Of a stretch of 7,698 bases of DNA, positions 1 to 5,725 are shown piece after piece. Below the pieces are notes generated by a model. That model ran no database searches, was not told the origin of the DNA, and saw only the letters and a program-made list of their open reading frames with translations. Made by a program: the position numbers and the translations under genes. Origin of the DNA: an uncultured Streptococcus sp. (GTDB lineage Bacteria > Bacillota > Bacilli > Lactobacillales > Streptococcaceae). The stretch covers positions 1-7,698 of the forward strand of contig CAKPZX010000059.1 of the NCBI GenBank assembly GCA_934215455.1, in the 5' to 3' direction. The stretch's first letter is position 1; every line of letters starts with the position of its first letter.

Positions 1-78
1 AGCCCGCTCAACCACTGCGTCTTGCTCGACAATCCAAAAATAATTGAGAGGCTAGGACTTTTGTCCCAGCCTCTTTTC
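1..78 (-). repeat. Streptococcal intergenic repeat, left copy (cut by the window edge)
   Basis: Read on the minus strand, this stretch holds a GGGAC/GTCC-centred hairpin (48-73), an AT-rich linker with TTTTTGG, and a conserved tail containing GTTGAG and GGGCT (1-19). The tail matches the tail at the right edge of the window (7680-7697) with a few changes: CGCA, two or three variable bases, GTTGAG, one or two variable bases, GGGCT. Hairpin-plus-tail units like this are common between genes in oral streptococci; I recognise the type but cannot assign it to a named family. The element is probably incomplete because the window starts inside it. Confidence 0.6.
48..73 (-). terminator. Hairpin downstream of rex, probable terminator
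   Basis: The left arm at 48-58 (GAGGCTAGGAC) pairs with the right arm at 63-73 (GTCCCAGCCTC) around a TTTT loop, with one A-C mismatch at 54/67. It begins about 25 bases after the rex stop codon. On the minus strand the stem is followed by TCAATTATTTTTGG, which is only moderately U-rich and set back from the stem. On the plus strand the stem is followed by TTTTCTTGTT, so it may also stop transcription arriving from the left. It forms part of the intergenic repeat. Confidence 0.65.
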
Positions 79-96
79 TTGTTAATGTATAAATCT

Positions 97-744
97 TTAT
101 TCTTCGTTTTTTCGCATGAAATAAAGGAGTGTTTGCAATTCACTGGTGAGATCGACATATTGGACGACGACATCCTTAGGGACTGTCAGATGCACTGGTG
201 AGAAGCTAAGGATTCCCTTGACCCCAGCGTCTACCAAAAGGCTAGCCACTTCTTGAGCTTTGACGCTTGGAACAGTAAGGATTGCTGTTTGAATGCCTTC
301 TTGTTTGAGCTTTTCTTTGATGGAGGAAATACCGTAAATGGGAATTCCGTCCTTACTTTTGGTATTGATCAGCTCATGATCGTCTAGATCAAACGCCATG
401 ACAATTTTCATCTTATTGCGTTCATGAAAGCGATAGTTGAGGAGCGCACTTCCCATATTTCCGATCCCCACAATAGCGACATTGGTAATGGCATTGTCAT
501 TTAAGAGATCTGCAAAGAAGTTCATCAGTTTTTTTACGTCATAACCAAATCCACGTCTTCCTAATTCACCAAAATATGAGAAATCTCGGCGAACAGTGGC
601 AGAGTCAATCCCAATTGCATCAGCAATTTGCTTGGAATTGGCGCGCTCTATTTTTTCAGAGTTAAAGCGTTTAAAAATTCGGTAGTAGAGCGATAAGCGT
701 TTTGCTGTTGCGCGTGGAATTGGAGTATTTTTATCATGTTTCAC
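97..744 (-). CDS. rex: Redox-sensing transcriptional repressor Rex
   Basis: Rex is a cytoplasmic dimeric repressor. It reads the NADH/NAD+ ratio and releases DNA when NADH binds, controlling fermentation and NAD-regenerating genes. The protein (215 aa from the chosen start) has an N-terminal winged-helix domain with a helix-turn-helix at about residues 34-58 and the typical [17 protein letters not shown] stretch. A Rossmann domain follows, with GIGNMG at about 93-98 and an acidic AFDLDD end to the second strand. The C-terminal helix ([17 protein letters not shown]) fits the domain-swapped family tail. I chose the GTG at 742-744 because homology begins just after it and GAGGGAAAGG lies about 10 bases upstream. 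A longer reading from TTG at 793-795 would translate through the promoter and lacks a ribosome binding site. The gene stands alone between two terminators. The family call is firm; the start is likely. Confidence 0.96.
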   Translation of the reverse strand: MKHDKNTPIPRATAKRLSLYYRIFKRFNSEKIERANSKQIADAIGIDSATVRRDFSYFGELGRRGFGYDVKKLMNFFADLLNDNAITNVAIVGIGNMGSALLNYRFHERNKMKIVMAFDLDDHELINTKSKDGIPIYGISSIKEKLKQEGIQTAILTVPSVKAQEVASLLVDAGVKGILSFSPVHLTVPKDVVVQYVDLTSELQTLLYFMRKNEE

Positions 745-766
745 AATATCACAACCTTTCCCTCTT

Positions 767-795
767 ATTGTATAGGAAGTTTGTGAAAAAATCAA
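767..795 (-). promoter_or_regulatory. Probable rex promoter with Rex-like half-sites
   Basis: On the minus strand TTGATT (795-790) and TACAAT (772-767) are separated by 17 bases, a good vegetative sigma-A promoter. Transcription would start about 15-20 bases before the GTG start of rex. A TTGTGAA sequence, matching one half of the streptococcal Rex operator TTGTGAAnnnnTTCACAA, sits on the plus strand at 781-787 inside the promoter spacer. Another inverted copy, TTTCACAA, lies at 739-746 over the start codon. No complete contiguous operator is visible, so autoregulation is only a possibility. Confidence 0.65.
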
Positions 796-831
796 CTATC
801 TAGAATCGTTTTTCAAAAATATTTTTGTCTA

Positions 832-867
832 AAGAAAAAGCTGATGGCGGTGGAGAGTTCCATCAGC
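832..867 (-). terminator. Intrinsic terminator ending the desulfurase/DUF operon
   Basis: A perfect 8-bp stem, GCTGATGG at 840-847 with CCATCAGC at 860-867, closes a 12-base loop. On the minus strand it is followed by TTTTTCTTT (839-831), the expected U-tract. It starts 6 bases after the stop codon of the DUF4649 gene and separates that operon from rex. The TCAGCATCAGC doubling at 863-873 allows an alternative, shifted pairing of the same left arm. Confidence 0.85.
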
Positions 868-873
868 ATCAGC

Positions 874-1089
874 TTAGTTTTCAGCTTGTTCTACCTTTTT
901 CAGATAAGCATAGAGCCCATCGACTCGCCCTGTATAGGGAAGCTTTTGACCCTTGTATTCAATGGATACAATTGAGTAAGAGTCAGGCAAGGTTACACAG
1001 CCTGAAAATGCTAGGATACAAGCTGCAAGGTCAGGATAAGTAGTCGTTCGTTCTACTTGATAAGCGTCAATATAAGTTAGGGTTACCAT
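874..1089 (-). CDS. DUF4649 family small protein
   Basis: This 71-residue protein of unknown function is recognised as the short DUF4649-type protein found at this locus in streptococci. It begins MVTLTYIDAYQVERTTTYP and ends with an acidic/basic helix (LYAYLKKVEQAEN). It has no signal peptide or membrane segment, and Cys residues at 24 and 31. I chose the ATG at 1087-1089 over an in-frame ATG 13 codons upstream because AGAGG lies 6 bases before it and the extra residues would lie entirely over the end of the preceding gene. The start codon is one base past the stop of the DUF1831 gene (TAA-T-ATG), so the two are probably translationally coupled. It is last in the operon, directly before the terminator. 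Its role is unknown; its position suggests a link to the cysteine desulfurase, which is inference only. Confidence 0.85.
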   Translation of the reverse strand: MVTLTYIDAYQVERTTTYPDLAACILAFSGCVTLPDSYSIVSIEYKGQKLPYTGRVDGLYAYLKKVEQAEN

Positions 1090-1090
1090 A

Positions 1091-1438
1091 TTAGGCCTCT
1101 GTTTTGTTGAAAATTTCTCTTTCGACAAGACTATCCATTAGGAAATAGAATTTTTGTTGGATAATGTCATTTTCTGGATTTTTAAAGATATTAACCAGGC
1201 GAAGCCCAGACTTGTCTGTAATATTGATCTTAAAACCTGTCAAATCTTTATTAAAAATGATTTTAAGTAGGAAGCCTTCGCCACTATTTGGAACGGCTTC
1301 GAGCAAACGATTTAACTCGTAATTTCCAACTTTTGTAACAGCGAATGTATTGTCACGTAAGGTATATTTTTTTACATTTGGGTGTAGACTATAGGTATAT
1401 TTGCAGTCTTTCAATGAAACACTTGTTTCAAAAGCCAT
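1091..1438 (-). CDS. DUF1831 domain protein
   Basis: This is a 115-residue cytoplasmic protein of the DUF1831 family, which occurs in lactobacilli, enterococci and streptococci, often beside a class V aminotransferase. Its function is not established; databases describe it loosely as putative amino-acid metabolism. The visible pattern is alternating beta-strand-like segments (CKYTYSLHPNVKKYTLR, FAVTKVGNYELNRLL, GFLLKIIFNKDLTGFKINI) followed by a C-terminal helix (QQKFYFLMDSLVERE). There is no transmembrane segment and only one Cys, at residue 13, with no metal-binding cluster. The start is supported by AGGAG placed 6 bases before the ATG. Part of that ribosome binding site is formed by the TAG stop of the desulfurase gene, which ends 9 bases upstream. 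The tight spacing supports one operon with that enzyme. Confidence 0.9.
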   Translation of the reverse strand: MAFETSVSLKDCKYTYSLHPNVKKYTLRDNTFAVTKVGNYELNRLLEAVPNSGEGFLLKIIFNKDLTGFKINITDKSGLRLVNIFKNPENDIIQQKFYFLMDSLVEREIFNKTEA

Positions 1439-1447
1439 ATTGTTCTC

Positions 1448-2560
1448 CTATGATAAAATTTCTTTAAGTTTTGAGAGGAAGTCTTGAACCTCCTCTACGG
1501 TATTGAGTTCTGAAAAACTAATTCGAAGGGATTCTTTTAGGCGCGAGCTATCTTTTCCATTAAGCGCCTCAAGGACATGGCTGGGTTGAACTGTACCAGC
1601 GGTACAAGCAGAACCTGTAGAGACAGAAATTCCAGCAAGATCGAGTCGCATCAGTAAAACGTCATTTTGGACACCCGGAAAGCCAATATTCCAAACAAAT
1701 GGAAGATGATCGTCATTCGCATTTACGTAGTAGTCGTAGGCTGCTATACCATTGACTAGTTCTTGGCCGAGTTTTTGAACCTGGTGGAAATTTTCTTCTT
1801 GATGAAGTGTAGCTTGCTGAAGGGCGGTTGCCATCCCGACAATAGAAATAAGATTTTCCGTGCTGGCTCTCATCTTATTTTCCTGATCCCCACCATGGAT
1901 GAGATTATCAAAATCTGGGGCGGCTGCATAAAGGAAACCGACGCCCTTTGGTCCATGGAATTTGTGGGCAGAAGCACTGAGAAAATCAATTCCCAACTCT
2001 TCGGGATAGACAGGGACCTTTCCAATTGCTTGGACAGCATCAACGTGAAAGGCAGCTGGATGATCTTTTAAGAGTTCTCCGATTTCTTTAATCGGTAGAA
2101 GATCGCCTGTCTCGTTATTGGCAAACATGGTAGAGACAAGAATGGTATCCGGTCTAAGAGCCGCCTTGATATCACTAGCCTGAATGCGTCCATCTTTTGG
2201 TTGGACAATCGTCACTTCAAATCCGAAACGTTCTAAAAGATATTCGATGGGTTCGAGAACCGCATGATGTTCCAAAGCGGTCGTAATGATGTGTTTGCCA
2301 TCCGCTTGGTGTTTCAAGCAGTAGCCTTTTATAACGGTATTATTACTTTCTGATCCACCTGAGGTGAAGAAAATACGATTTGGAAGAGTATGGAGAGACT
2401 GAGCAATCTGCTCGCGAGATTCTCGGAGAAGTTTACTAGCCATCCGTCCATGAGCATGAAGGCTCGATGGATTTCCAAAAGTGGTCTTCATGGTTTCAGA
2501 CATTTTATCAATGACTTCAGGTAGAAGGGGAGTTGTTGCGGCATTATCAAAATATATCAC
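1448..2560 (-). CDS. Cysteine desulfurase, NifS/IscS type (class V aminotransferase fold)
   Basis: The enzyme removes sulfur from L-cysteine to give alanine and an enzyme persulfide used for Fe-S clusters, thiolated tRNA or other sulfur carriers. It is 370 residues long and of fold-type I with PLP. Visible landmarks are the N-terminal YFDNAATTP, SGGSESNN at 68-75, EHHA with the ring-stacking His at 98, HVDAVQ with the cofactor-binding Asp 174 and Gln 177, SAHKFHGPKG with the PLP Lys 200, and the active-site Cys 319 in STGSACTAG. All key residues are present, so it should be active. Start is GTG at 2558-2560, nine bases after the prs2 stop. The ribosome binding site is weak: AAGG, overlapping the prs2 stop. 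No scaffold protein, ThiI or MnmA gene is adjacent, so the sulfur acceptor is not evident; the two downstream DUF proteins are candidates. Streptococci usually also carry a separate SufS. Confidence 0.95.
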   Translation of the reverse strand: MIYFDNAATTPLLPEVIDKMSETMKTTFGNPSSLHAHGRMASKLLRESREQIAQSLHTLPNRIFFTSGGSESNNTVIKGYCLKHQADGKHIITTALEHHAVLEPIEYLLERFGFEVTIVQPKDGRIQASDIKAALRPDTILVSTMFANNETGDLLPIKEIGELLKDHPAAFHVDAVQAIGKVPVYPEELGIDFLSASAHKFHGPKGVGFLYAAAPDFDNLIHGGDQENKMRASTENLISIVGMATALQQATLHQEENFHQVQKLGQELVNGIAAYDYYVNANDDHLPFVWNIGFPGVQNDVLLMRLDLAGISVSTGSACTAGTVQPSHVLEALNGKDSSRLKESLRISFSELNTVEEVQDFLSKLKEILS

Positions 2561-2569
2561 ATTAAGACC

Positions 2570-3526
2570 TTATTTCTTGTGGTAGGCAAATAGAGGACTA
2601 ACAGGTTTTCTTTCTTGAATGCGAACAATAGCTTCAGCGATCAGTTCGCTAGCTGTCAGATAGTTAATATTTTTAGGAGTTGGTCCGTTTGGAGCAACAG
2701 AATCGGTTACTAAGATTTCTTTGATCGGAGCTTGGTCTAATAACTCGACAGCACCTTTTACAAATAAACCATGGCTTGATACAGCATAAATTTCAGTAGC
2801 ACCTTCGCGTTCGACGATTTTCGCAGCTTCTGAGAATGTCTTACCAGTATTGAGGATATCGTCAATCAAGATTGCTTTCTTATCTTTGACATCCCCGATG
2901 ATATAGCCATAATCACGGTTCGCATCATCTTGCTCATAATCAATGATGGCAATCGGCGCATCAAGATATTCTGCTAAACTACGAGCACGTTTGACACCTG
3001 AGTTTTTAGGACTGACGACTACTACATCAGGACCTGCTAGACCTTTGTTGATGTAGTGCTCTGCAAAAAGTGGAATGGTAAAGAGGTTATCCACGGCAAT
3101 ATCAAAGAAACCTTGAACCTGAACAGCGTGGAGATCGAGTGTGACGACGCGATCCACCCCAGCTTTGACCAACATGTTTGCAACGAGCTTAGCTGTGATT
3201 GGTTCGCGAGGAGCAGCTGTACGGTCTTGGCGGGCATAACCGAAGTAAGGCATGACCACATTGACGGTGTTTGCGCTAGCACGTTGGCAAGCATCCACCA
3301 TGATTAACAATTCCATCAAGTGATTGTTTACAGGGAAACTGGTTGATTGAATGATATAAATATCATACCCACGAACACTTTCCTCAATATTGACTTGGAT
3401 TTCACCATCGGAAAACTGACGGGATGAAATTTTCCCAAGTGGAACCCCAGCGTGATCCGCGATTTTTTGCGCAATATCTGGATTTGAATTGAGAGAGAAG
3501 AGCTTCATATTTTTTTTATCTGACAT
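2570..3526 (-). CDS. prs2: Ribose-phosphate pyrophosphokinase paralogue (Prs2), with altered catalytic motifs
   Basis: This 318-residue protein belongs to the PRPP synthase family, whose usual reaction is ribose 5-phosphate plus ATP to PRPP plus AMP. Conserved parts include [16 protein letters not shown] (38-53), [10 protein letters not shown] with Arg 99 and Gln 100 of the ATP site (93-102), [12 protein letters not shown] (131-142, metal-binding His 133) and the C-terminal PVSPLF. It departs from the canonical enzyme at three sites. The flexible catalytic loop normally reading DKRR is DYEQ at 196-199. The PRPP loop DDxxDTAGT is DDILNTGKT at 222-230, so the third Asp is Asn. SPDHGG is SPKNSG. 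The same changes occur, as I recall, in the second Prs of other streptococci, while a canonical Prs is encoded elsewhere in those genomes. It may therefore be weakly active, altered or regulatory. It starts at an ATG with GAGG 10 bases upstream and heads the desulfurase operon. Confidence 0.93.
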   Translation of the reverse strand: MSDKKNMKLFSLNSNPDIAQKIADHAGVPLGKISSRQFSDGEIQVNIEESVRGYDIYIIQSTSFPVNNHLMELLIMVDACQRASANTVNVVMPYFGYARQDRTAAPREPITAKLVANMLVKAGVDRVVTLDLHAVQVQGFFDIAVDNLFTIPLFAEHYINKGLAGPDVVVVSPKNSGVKRARSLAEYLDAPIAIIDYEQDDANRDYGYIIGDVKDKKAILIDDILNTGKTFSEAAKIVEREGATEIYAVSSHGLFVKGAVELLDQAPIKEILVTDSVAPNGPTPKNINYLTASELIAEAIVRIQERKPVSPLFAYHKK

Positions 3527-3564
3527 GTGATTCCAACCTCATTTAGATTTTTGATCTTAGCACT

Positions 3565-3593
3565 ATTTTAGCAAAAATTTGCGATAATTTCAG
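3565..3593 (-). promoter_or_regulatory. Probable prs2 promoter (extended -10)
   Basis: On the minus strand TAAAAT (3570-3565) is preceded by TGC, giving an extended -10, and by CTGAAA 17 bases upstream (3593-3588), a 4/6 match to the -35 consensus. It predicts a start near 3558 and a leader of about 30 bases. The near-palindrome GCAAAAATTTGC (3571-3582) fills most of the spacer and could be an operator, although AT-rich palindromes arise easily by chance. No clear terminator separates the CYTH gene from prs2, so read-through from upstream is also likely. Confidence 0.5.
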
Positions 3594-3598
3594 CTATT

Positions 3599-4156
3599 TT
3601 ACAATCTTTCCGCCAATCTGGCGATTTTATTTTTTGCTGCTTTGTAGACGATTCCATGGTCTGAAATAAACTGATGGAAATTTTCTTCCTGTTCAGCAGT
3701 TTCCACCTCAATTTCTAACTCATAATCTTCAGTGTCTAGATAGAGACTGTGGTCTAGAGCTACCAAGCCTGCGGCTGTTTCTTTTTCGAATCGTTCTGTT
3801 GTCAGGCTTCCCCAGACAGAAAGTTGTTCAACTGGGATTCCTTTTGACTCCAAGAGCTTCTTGATTTCTCCATCAGGAAACTCTTGGTGCTGAAGGATCG
3901 CCTTGGTTTCGCCTTGACTGAGCGCTTGATTGTACTCGAAATGGCCAACTGCTTCAGGGACTTTGAGAGTCAATTCAGCCTGATCTGTGAAGGTGCGTAC
4001 CCGTAAGGCCATTTTTTCTTTACGGATGAGCTGGTCGGGTGTATCAATATAGTGATTGGTTTGGACAACCAATTCGGTATCAGAAAAAAGTGGAAGGAGG
4101 GATTGGTATTCCTCCTTGTCTAGCAAGGTTTTGTATTCAATTTCTAAATGGTTCAT
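3599..4156 (-). CDS. CYTH domain protein (YjbK-like)
   Basis: This 185-residue member of the CYTH superfamily (triphosphate tunnel enzymes, including adenylyl cyclase class IV, thiamine triphosphatase and inorganic triphosphatase) is likely cytoplasmic. The signature ExExK is at Glu 5, Glu 7 and Lys 9. Further charged strands expected to line the tunnel are ALRVRTF (50-56), AELTLKVPE (60-68, Lys 65) and DYELEIEVE (145-153). The C-terminal KNKIARL adds further basic residues. I chose the ATG at 4154-4156 because AAAGGAC lies just upstream. The longer reading from 4192 starts at or before the predicted transcription start and has no ribosome binding site. B. subtilis YjbK is the likely counterpart and is also next to the relQ-type gene there. 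The substrate is unknown; a triphosphate-containing molecule is a family-level inference. Confidence 0.9.
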   Translation of the reverse strand: MNHLEIEYKTLLDKEEYQSLLPLFSDTELVVQTNHYIDTPDQLIRKEKMALRVRTFTDQAELTLKVPEAVGHFEYNQALSQGETKAILQHQEFPDGEIKKLLESKGIPVEQLSVWGSLTTERFEKETAAGLVALDHSLYLDTEDYELEIEVETAEQEENFHQFISDHGIVYKAAKNKIARLAERL

Positions 4157-4191
4157 TTTGTAGTCCTTTGCTTTTTTTCGAAAGCGATTCA

Positions 4192-4200
4192 TGATATAAT
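4192..4200 (+). promoter_or_regulatory. Extended -10 promoter for relQ-nadK
   Basis: TGATATAAT (4192-4200) is a perfect TATAAT box with the TGn extension. No good -35 lies 16-18 bases upstream (the position is a run of T), which the extended -10 may make up for. It predicts a start near 4207 and a leader of about 45 bases before the relQ ATG at 4252. Confidence 0.7.
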
Positions 4201-4224
4201 AAGAGATGTGTTTATTGTATACAA
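4196..4224 (-). promoter_or_regulatory. Promoter for the CYTH gene
   Basis: On the minus strand TTGTAT (4224-4219) and TATTAT (4201-4196) are separated by exactly 17 bases, a good sigma-A promoter. It predicts a leader of about 33 bases before the CYTH start. Its -10 shares five bases with the -10 of the opposing relQ promoter, and its -35 lies within the palindrome at 4215-4224. Confidence 0.7.
4215..4224. promoter_or_regulatory. Perfect 10-bp palindrome TTGTATACAA, possible operator
   Basis: TTGTATACAA reads the same on both strands. It covers the -35 of the leftward CYTH promoter and lies just after the predicted start of the rightward relQ transcript, a position from which one bound protein could block both. 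The sequence resembles operators of some GntR-type repressors, but I cannot name a regulator. No regulator gene of that type is in the window. Confidence 0.35.
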
Positions 4225-4251
4225 AAATGGTTCAGATTACAAGGTGGTAGG

Positions 4252-4923
4252 ATGGCAATTGATTGGGAAAACTTCTTAGATCCGTATATCCAAGCAGTTG
4301 GGGAATTAAAAATCAAACTGCGTGGGATTCGTAAGCAATATCGTAAGCAACAAAAGCATTCTCCAATCGAGTTTGTCACAGGTCGTGTTAAGCCGATTGA
4401 GAGCATCCGAGAAAAGATGATCCGAAGAAATATTTCTGAAGAAAATCTGGCTCAGGATATGCAAGATATTGCTGGTCTTCGTATCATGGTCCAGTTCGTA
4501 GATGACGTCGAAGAGATCCTAGAGGTTCTGAGACAACGGCAGGATATGCGCGTGGTCCAAGAGCGAGATTACATTCGCCACAAGAAATCAAGTGGCTACC
4601 GGAGTTACCACGTCGTGGTCGAGTATCCAGTCGATACCATTGATGGAAATGAAACGATCTTAGCAGAGATTCAAATTCGGACCTTATCCATGAATTTTTG
4701 GGCAACCATTGAACACTCGCTCAATTATAAATATAAAGGAGACTTTCCAGACGAGATCAAAAAACGCTTAGAGACGACAGCAAACCTGGCCTATCTCTTG
4801 GATGAAGAGATGGGAGCAATTCGGGATGCGATTCAGGAGGCTCAAGCCCTGTTTGATCCACTTCATCGTAAGTTAAATGATGGCGTTGGAAATAGTGATG
4901 ACACAGATGAAGACTACAGGTAA
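4252..4923 (+). CDS. relQ: Small alarmone synthetase RelQ (GTP pyrophosphokinase)
   Basis: RelQ transfers pyrophosphate from ATP to GDP or GTP to make ppGpp or pppGpp, without the hydrolase domain or ribosome-sensing regions of long Rel proteins. It is 223 residues long, typical of this single-domain class, which works as a tetramer with central allosteric sites for pppGpp. Motifs seen are basic residues in [12 protein letters not shown], the [15 protein letters not shown] region (41-55), DIAGLRI (72-78, with Asp 72), the basic [11 protein letters not shown] (110-120) that binds the nucleotide, and EIQIRTL with the catalytic Glu 139. The tail from 211 is strongly acidic ([11 protein letters not shown]), and its last codons overlap the nadK start. 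AAGGTGG lies before the ATG. It is the first gene of the rightward operon; expression probably rises through its own divergent promoter rather than by starvation sensing in the protein. Confidence 0.96.
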   Translation: MAIDWENFLDPYIQAVGELKIKLRGIRKQYRKQQKHSPIEFVTGRVKPIESIREKMIRRNISEENLAQDMQDIAGLRIMVQFVDDVEEILEVLRQRQDMRVVQERDYIRHKKSSGYRSYHVVVEYPVDTIDGNETILAEIQIRTLSMNFWATIEHSLNYKYKGDFPDEIKKRLETTANLAYLLDEEMGAIRDAIQEAQALFDPLHRKLNDGVGNSDDTDEDYR

Positions 4924-5725
4924 AAAAGTATCCATTATTCGCAATCGCAAGCGTCAAAGTGAAGAGGTTTTTCAGCAGTTGCGCTACAAGCTTCGGAAAA
5001 ATAATTTTATTTTGACGGAGAAGCACCCGGATATTGTGATTTCAATTGGTGGCGATGGGATGTTGTTATCAGCCTTTCACAAGTATGAACACCAGTTGGA
5101 TCGGGTGCGATTTGTTGGCGTCCATACCGGACACTTAGGATTCTATACGGATTACTTAGACAGTGAAATCGATAAGCTGGTTGAGAACTTAAAATATGAT
5201 ACAGGCGCTAAGGTTTCTTACCCTATTTTGAATGTCAAGATTACTTTCGAAAATGGGGAAACCCGTACCATGAGAGCTTTGAACGAAGTGACGATTAAGA
5301 GAAGCGATCGGACCATGGTTGCCGATCTCACGATTAATGGAGTGGATTTTGAGCGCTTCAGAGGAGACGGGATTACCGTTTCGACTCCTACAGGAAGTAC
5401 GGCTTACAACAAATCCTTGGGAGGAGCAGTCCTTCACCCAACTATTGAGGCGCTACAGATCGCTGAGATCGCCAGTCTCAACAATCGTGTCTATCGTACC
5501 TTGGGTTCTTCTGTTATTGTCCCTAAAAAGGATAAGATCGAGATTACACCGACGAGACCTGGCTTCCACATTATCTCTGTTGACAATTCAACCTATTCTT
5601 ACCGCAATATTGCAAAGGTAGAATACCAGATTGACAACCATAAGATTAATTTTGTGGCAAGTTCCAGTCACACCAGTTTCTGGAATCGGGTCAAGGATGC
5701 CTTTATCGGAGATGATAGGGAATGA
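4907..5725 (+). CDS. nadK: NAD kinase
   Basis: NadK phosphorylates NAD+ to NADP+ using ATP or polyphosphate, and is the only source of NADP in most bacteria. From the chosen start it is 272 residues, the usual size in streptococci. Key motifs are GGDG at 48-51 with catalytic Asp 50, [10 protein letters not shown] (73-82), the NAD-binding Asn 126-Glu 127 pair in ALNEVTI, and [19 protein letters not shown] (152-170), with the rest of the C-terminal beta-rich domain complete. In-frame ATGs exist at 4877, 4898 and 4907. I prefer 4907 because family homology (MKxTGK) starts there. The one at 4898 has a weak GGA upstream and remains possible. The gene overlaps the end of relQ by 17 bases and has no strong ribosome binding site of its own, so its translation is probably coupled to relQ. 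Confidence 0.95.
   Translation: MKTTGKKVSIIRNRKRQSEEVFQQLRYKLRKNNFILTEKHPDIVISIGGDGMLLSAFHKYEHQLDRVRFVGVHTGHLGFYTDYLDSEIDKLVENLKYDTGAKVSYPILNVKITFENGETRTMRALNEVTIKRSDRTMVADLTINGVDFERFRGDGITVSTPTGSTAYNKSLGGAVLHPTIEALQIAEIASLNNRVYRTLGSSVIVPKKDKIEITPTRPGFHIISVDNSTYSYRNIAKVEYQIDNHKINFVASSSHTSFWNRVKDAFIGDDRE

Noticed and set aside
825..1043. Plus-strand open frame of 72 codons
   Set aside because: It lies over the terminator and is antisense to the DUF4649 gene, has no ribosome binding site, and its translation resembles no known family.
1763..2071. Plus-strand open frame of 102 codons inside the cysteine desulfurase gene
   Set aside because: Antisense shadow of a well-conserved enzyme, with no start signals and no recognisable domain.
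3571..3582. GCAAAAATTTGC as a terminator for the CYTH gene
   Set aside because: The two arms leave only a 2-base loop, and there is no suitable GC-rich stem; it fits better as DNA symmetry within the prs2 promoter spacer.
4157..4192. Longer CYTH start adding 12 residues
   Set aside because: The ATG at 4192 is at or before the predicted transcription start and has no ribosome binding site, while the ATG at 4156 has AAAGGAC upstream and places ExExK near the N-terminus as in the family.
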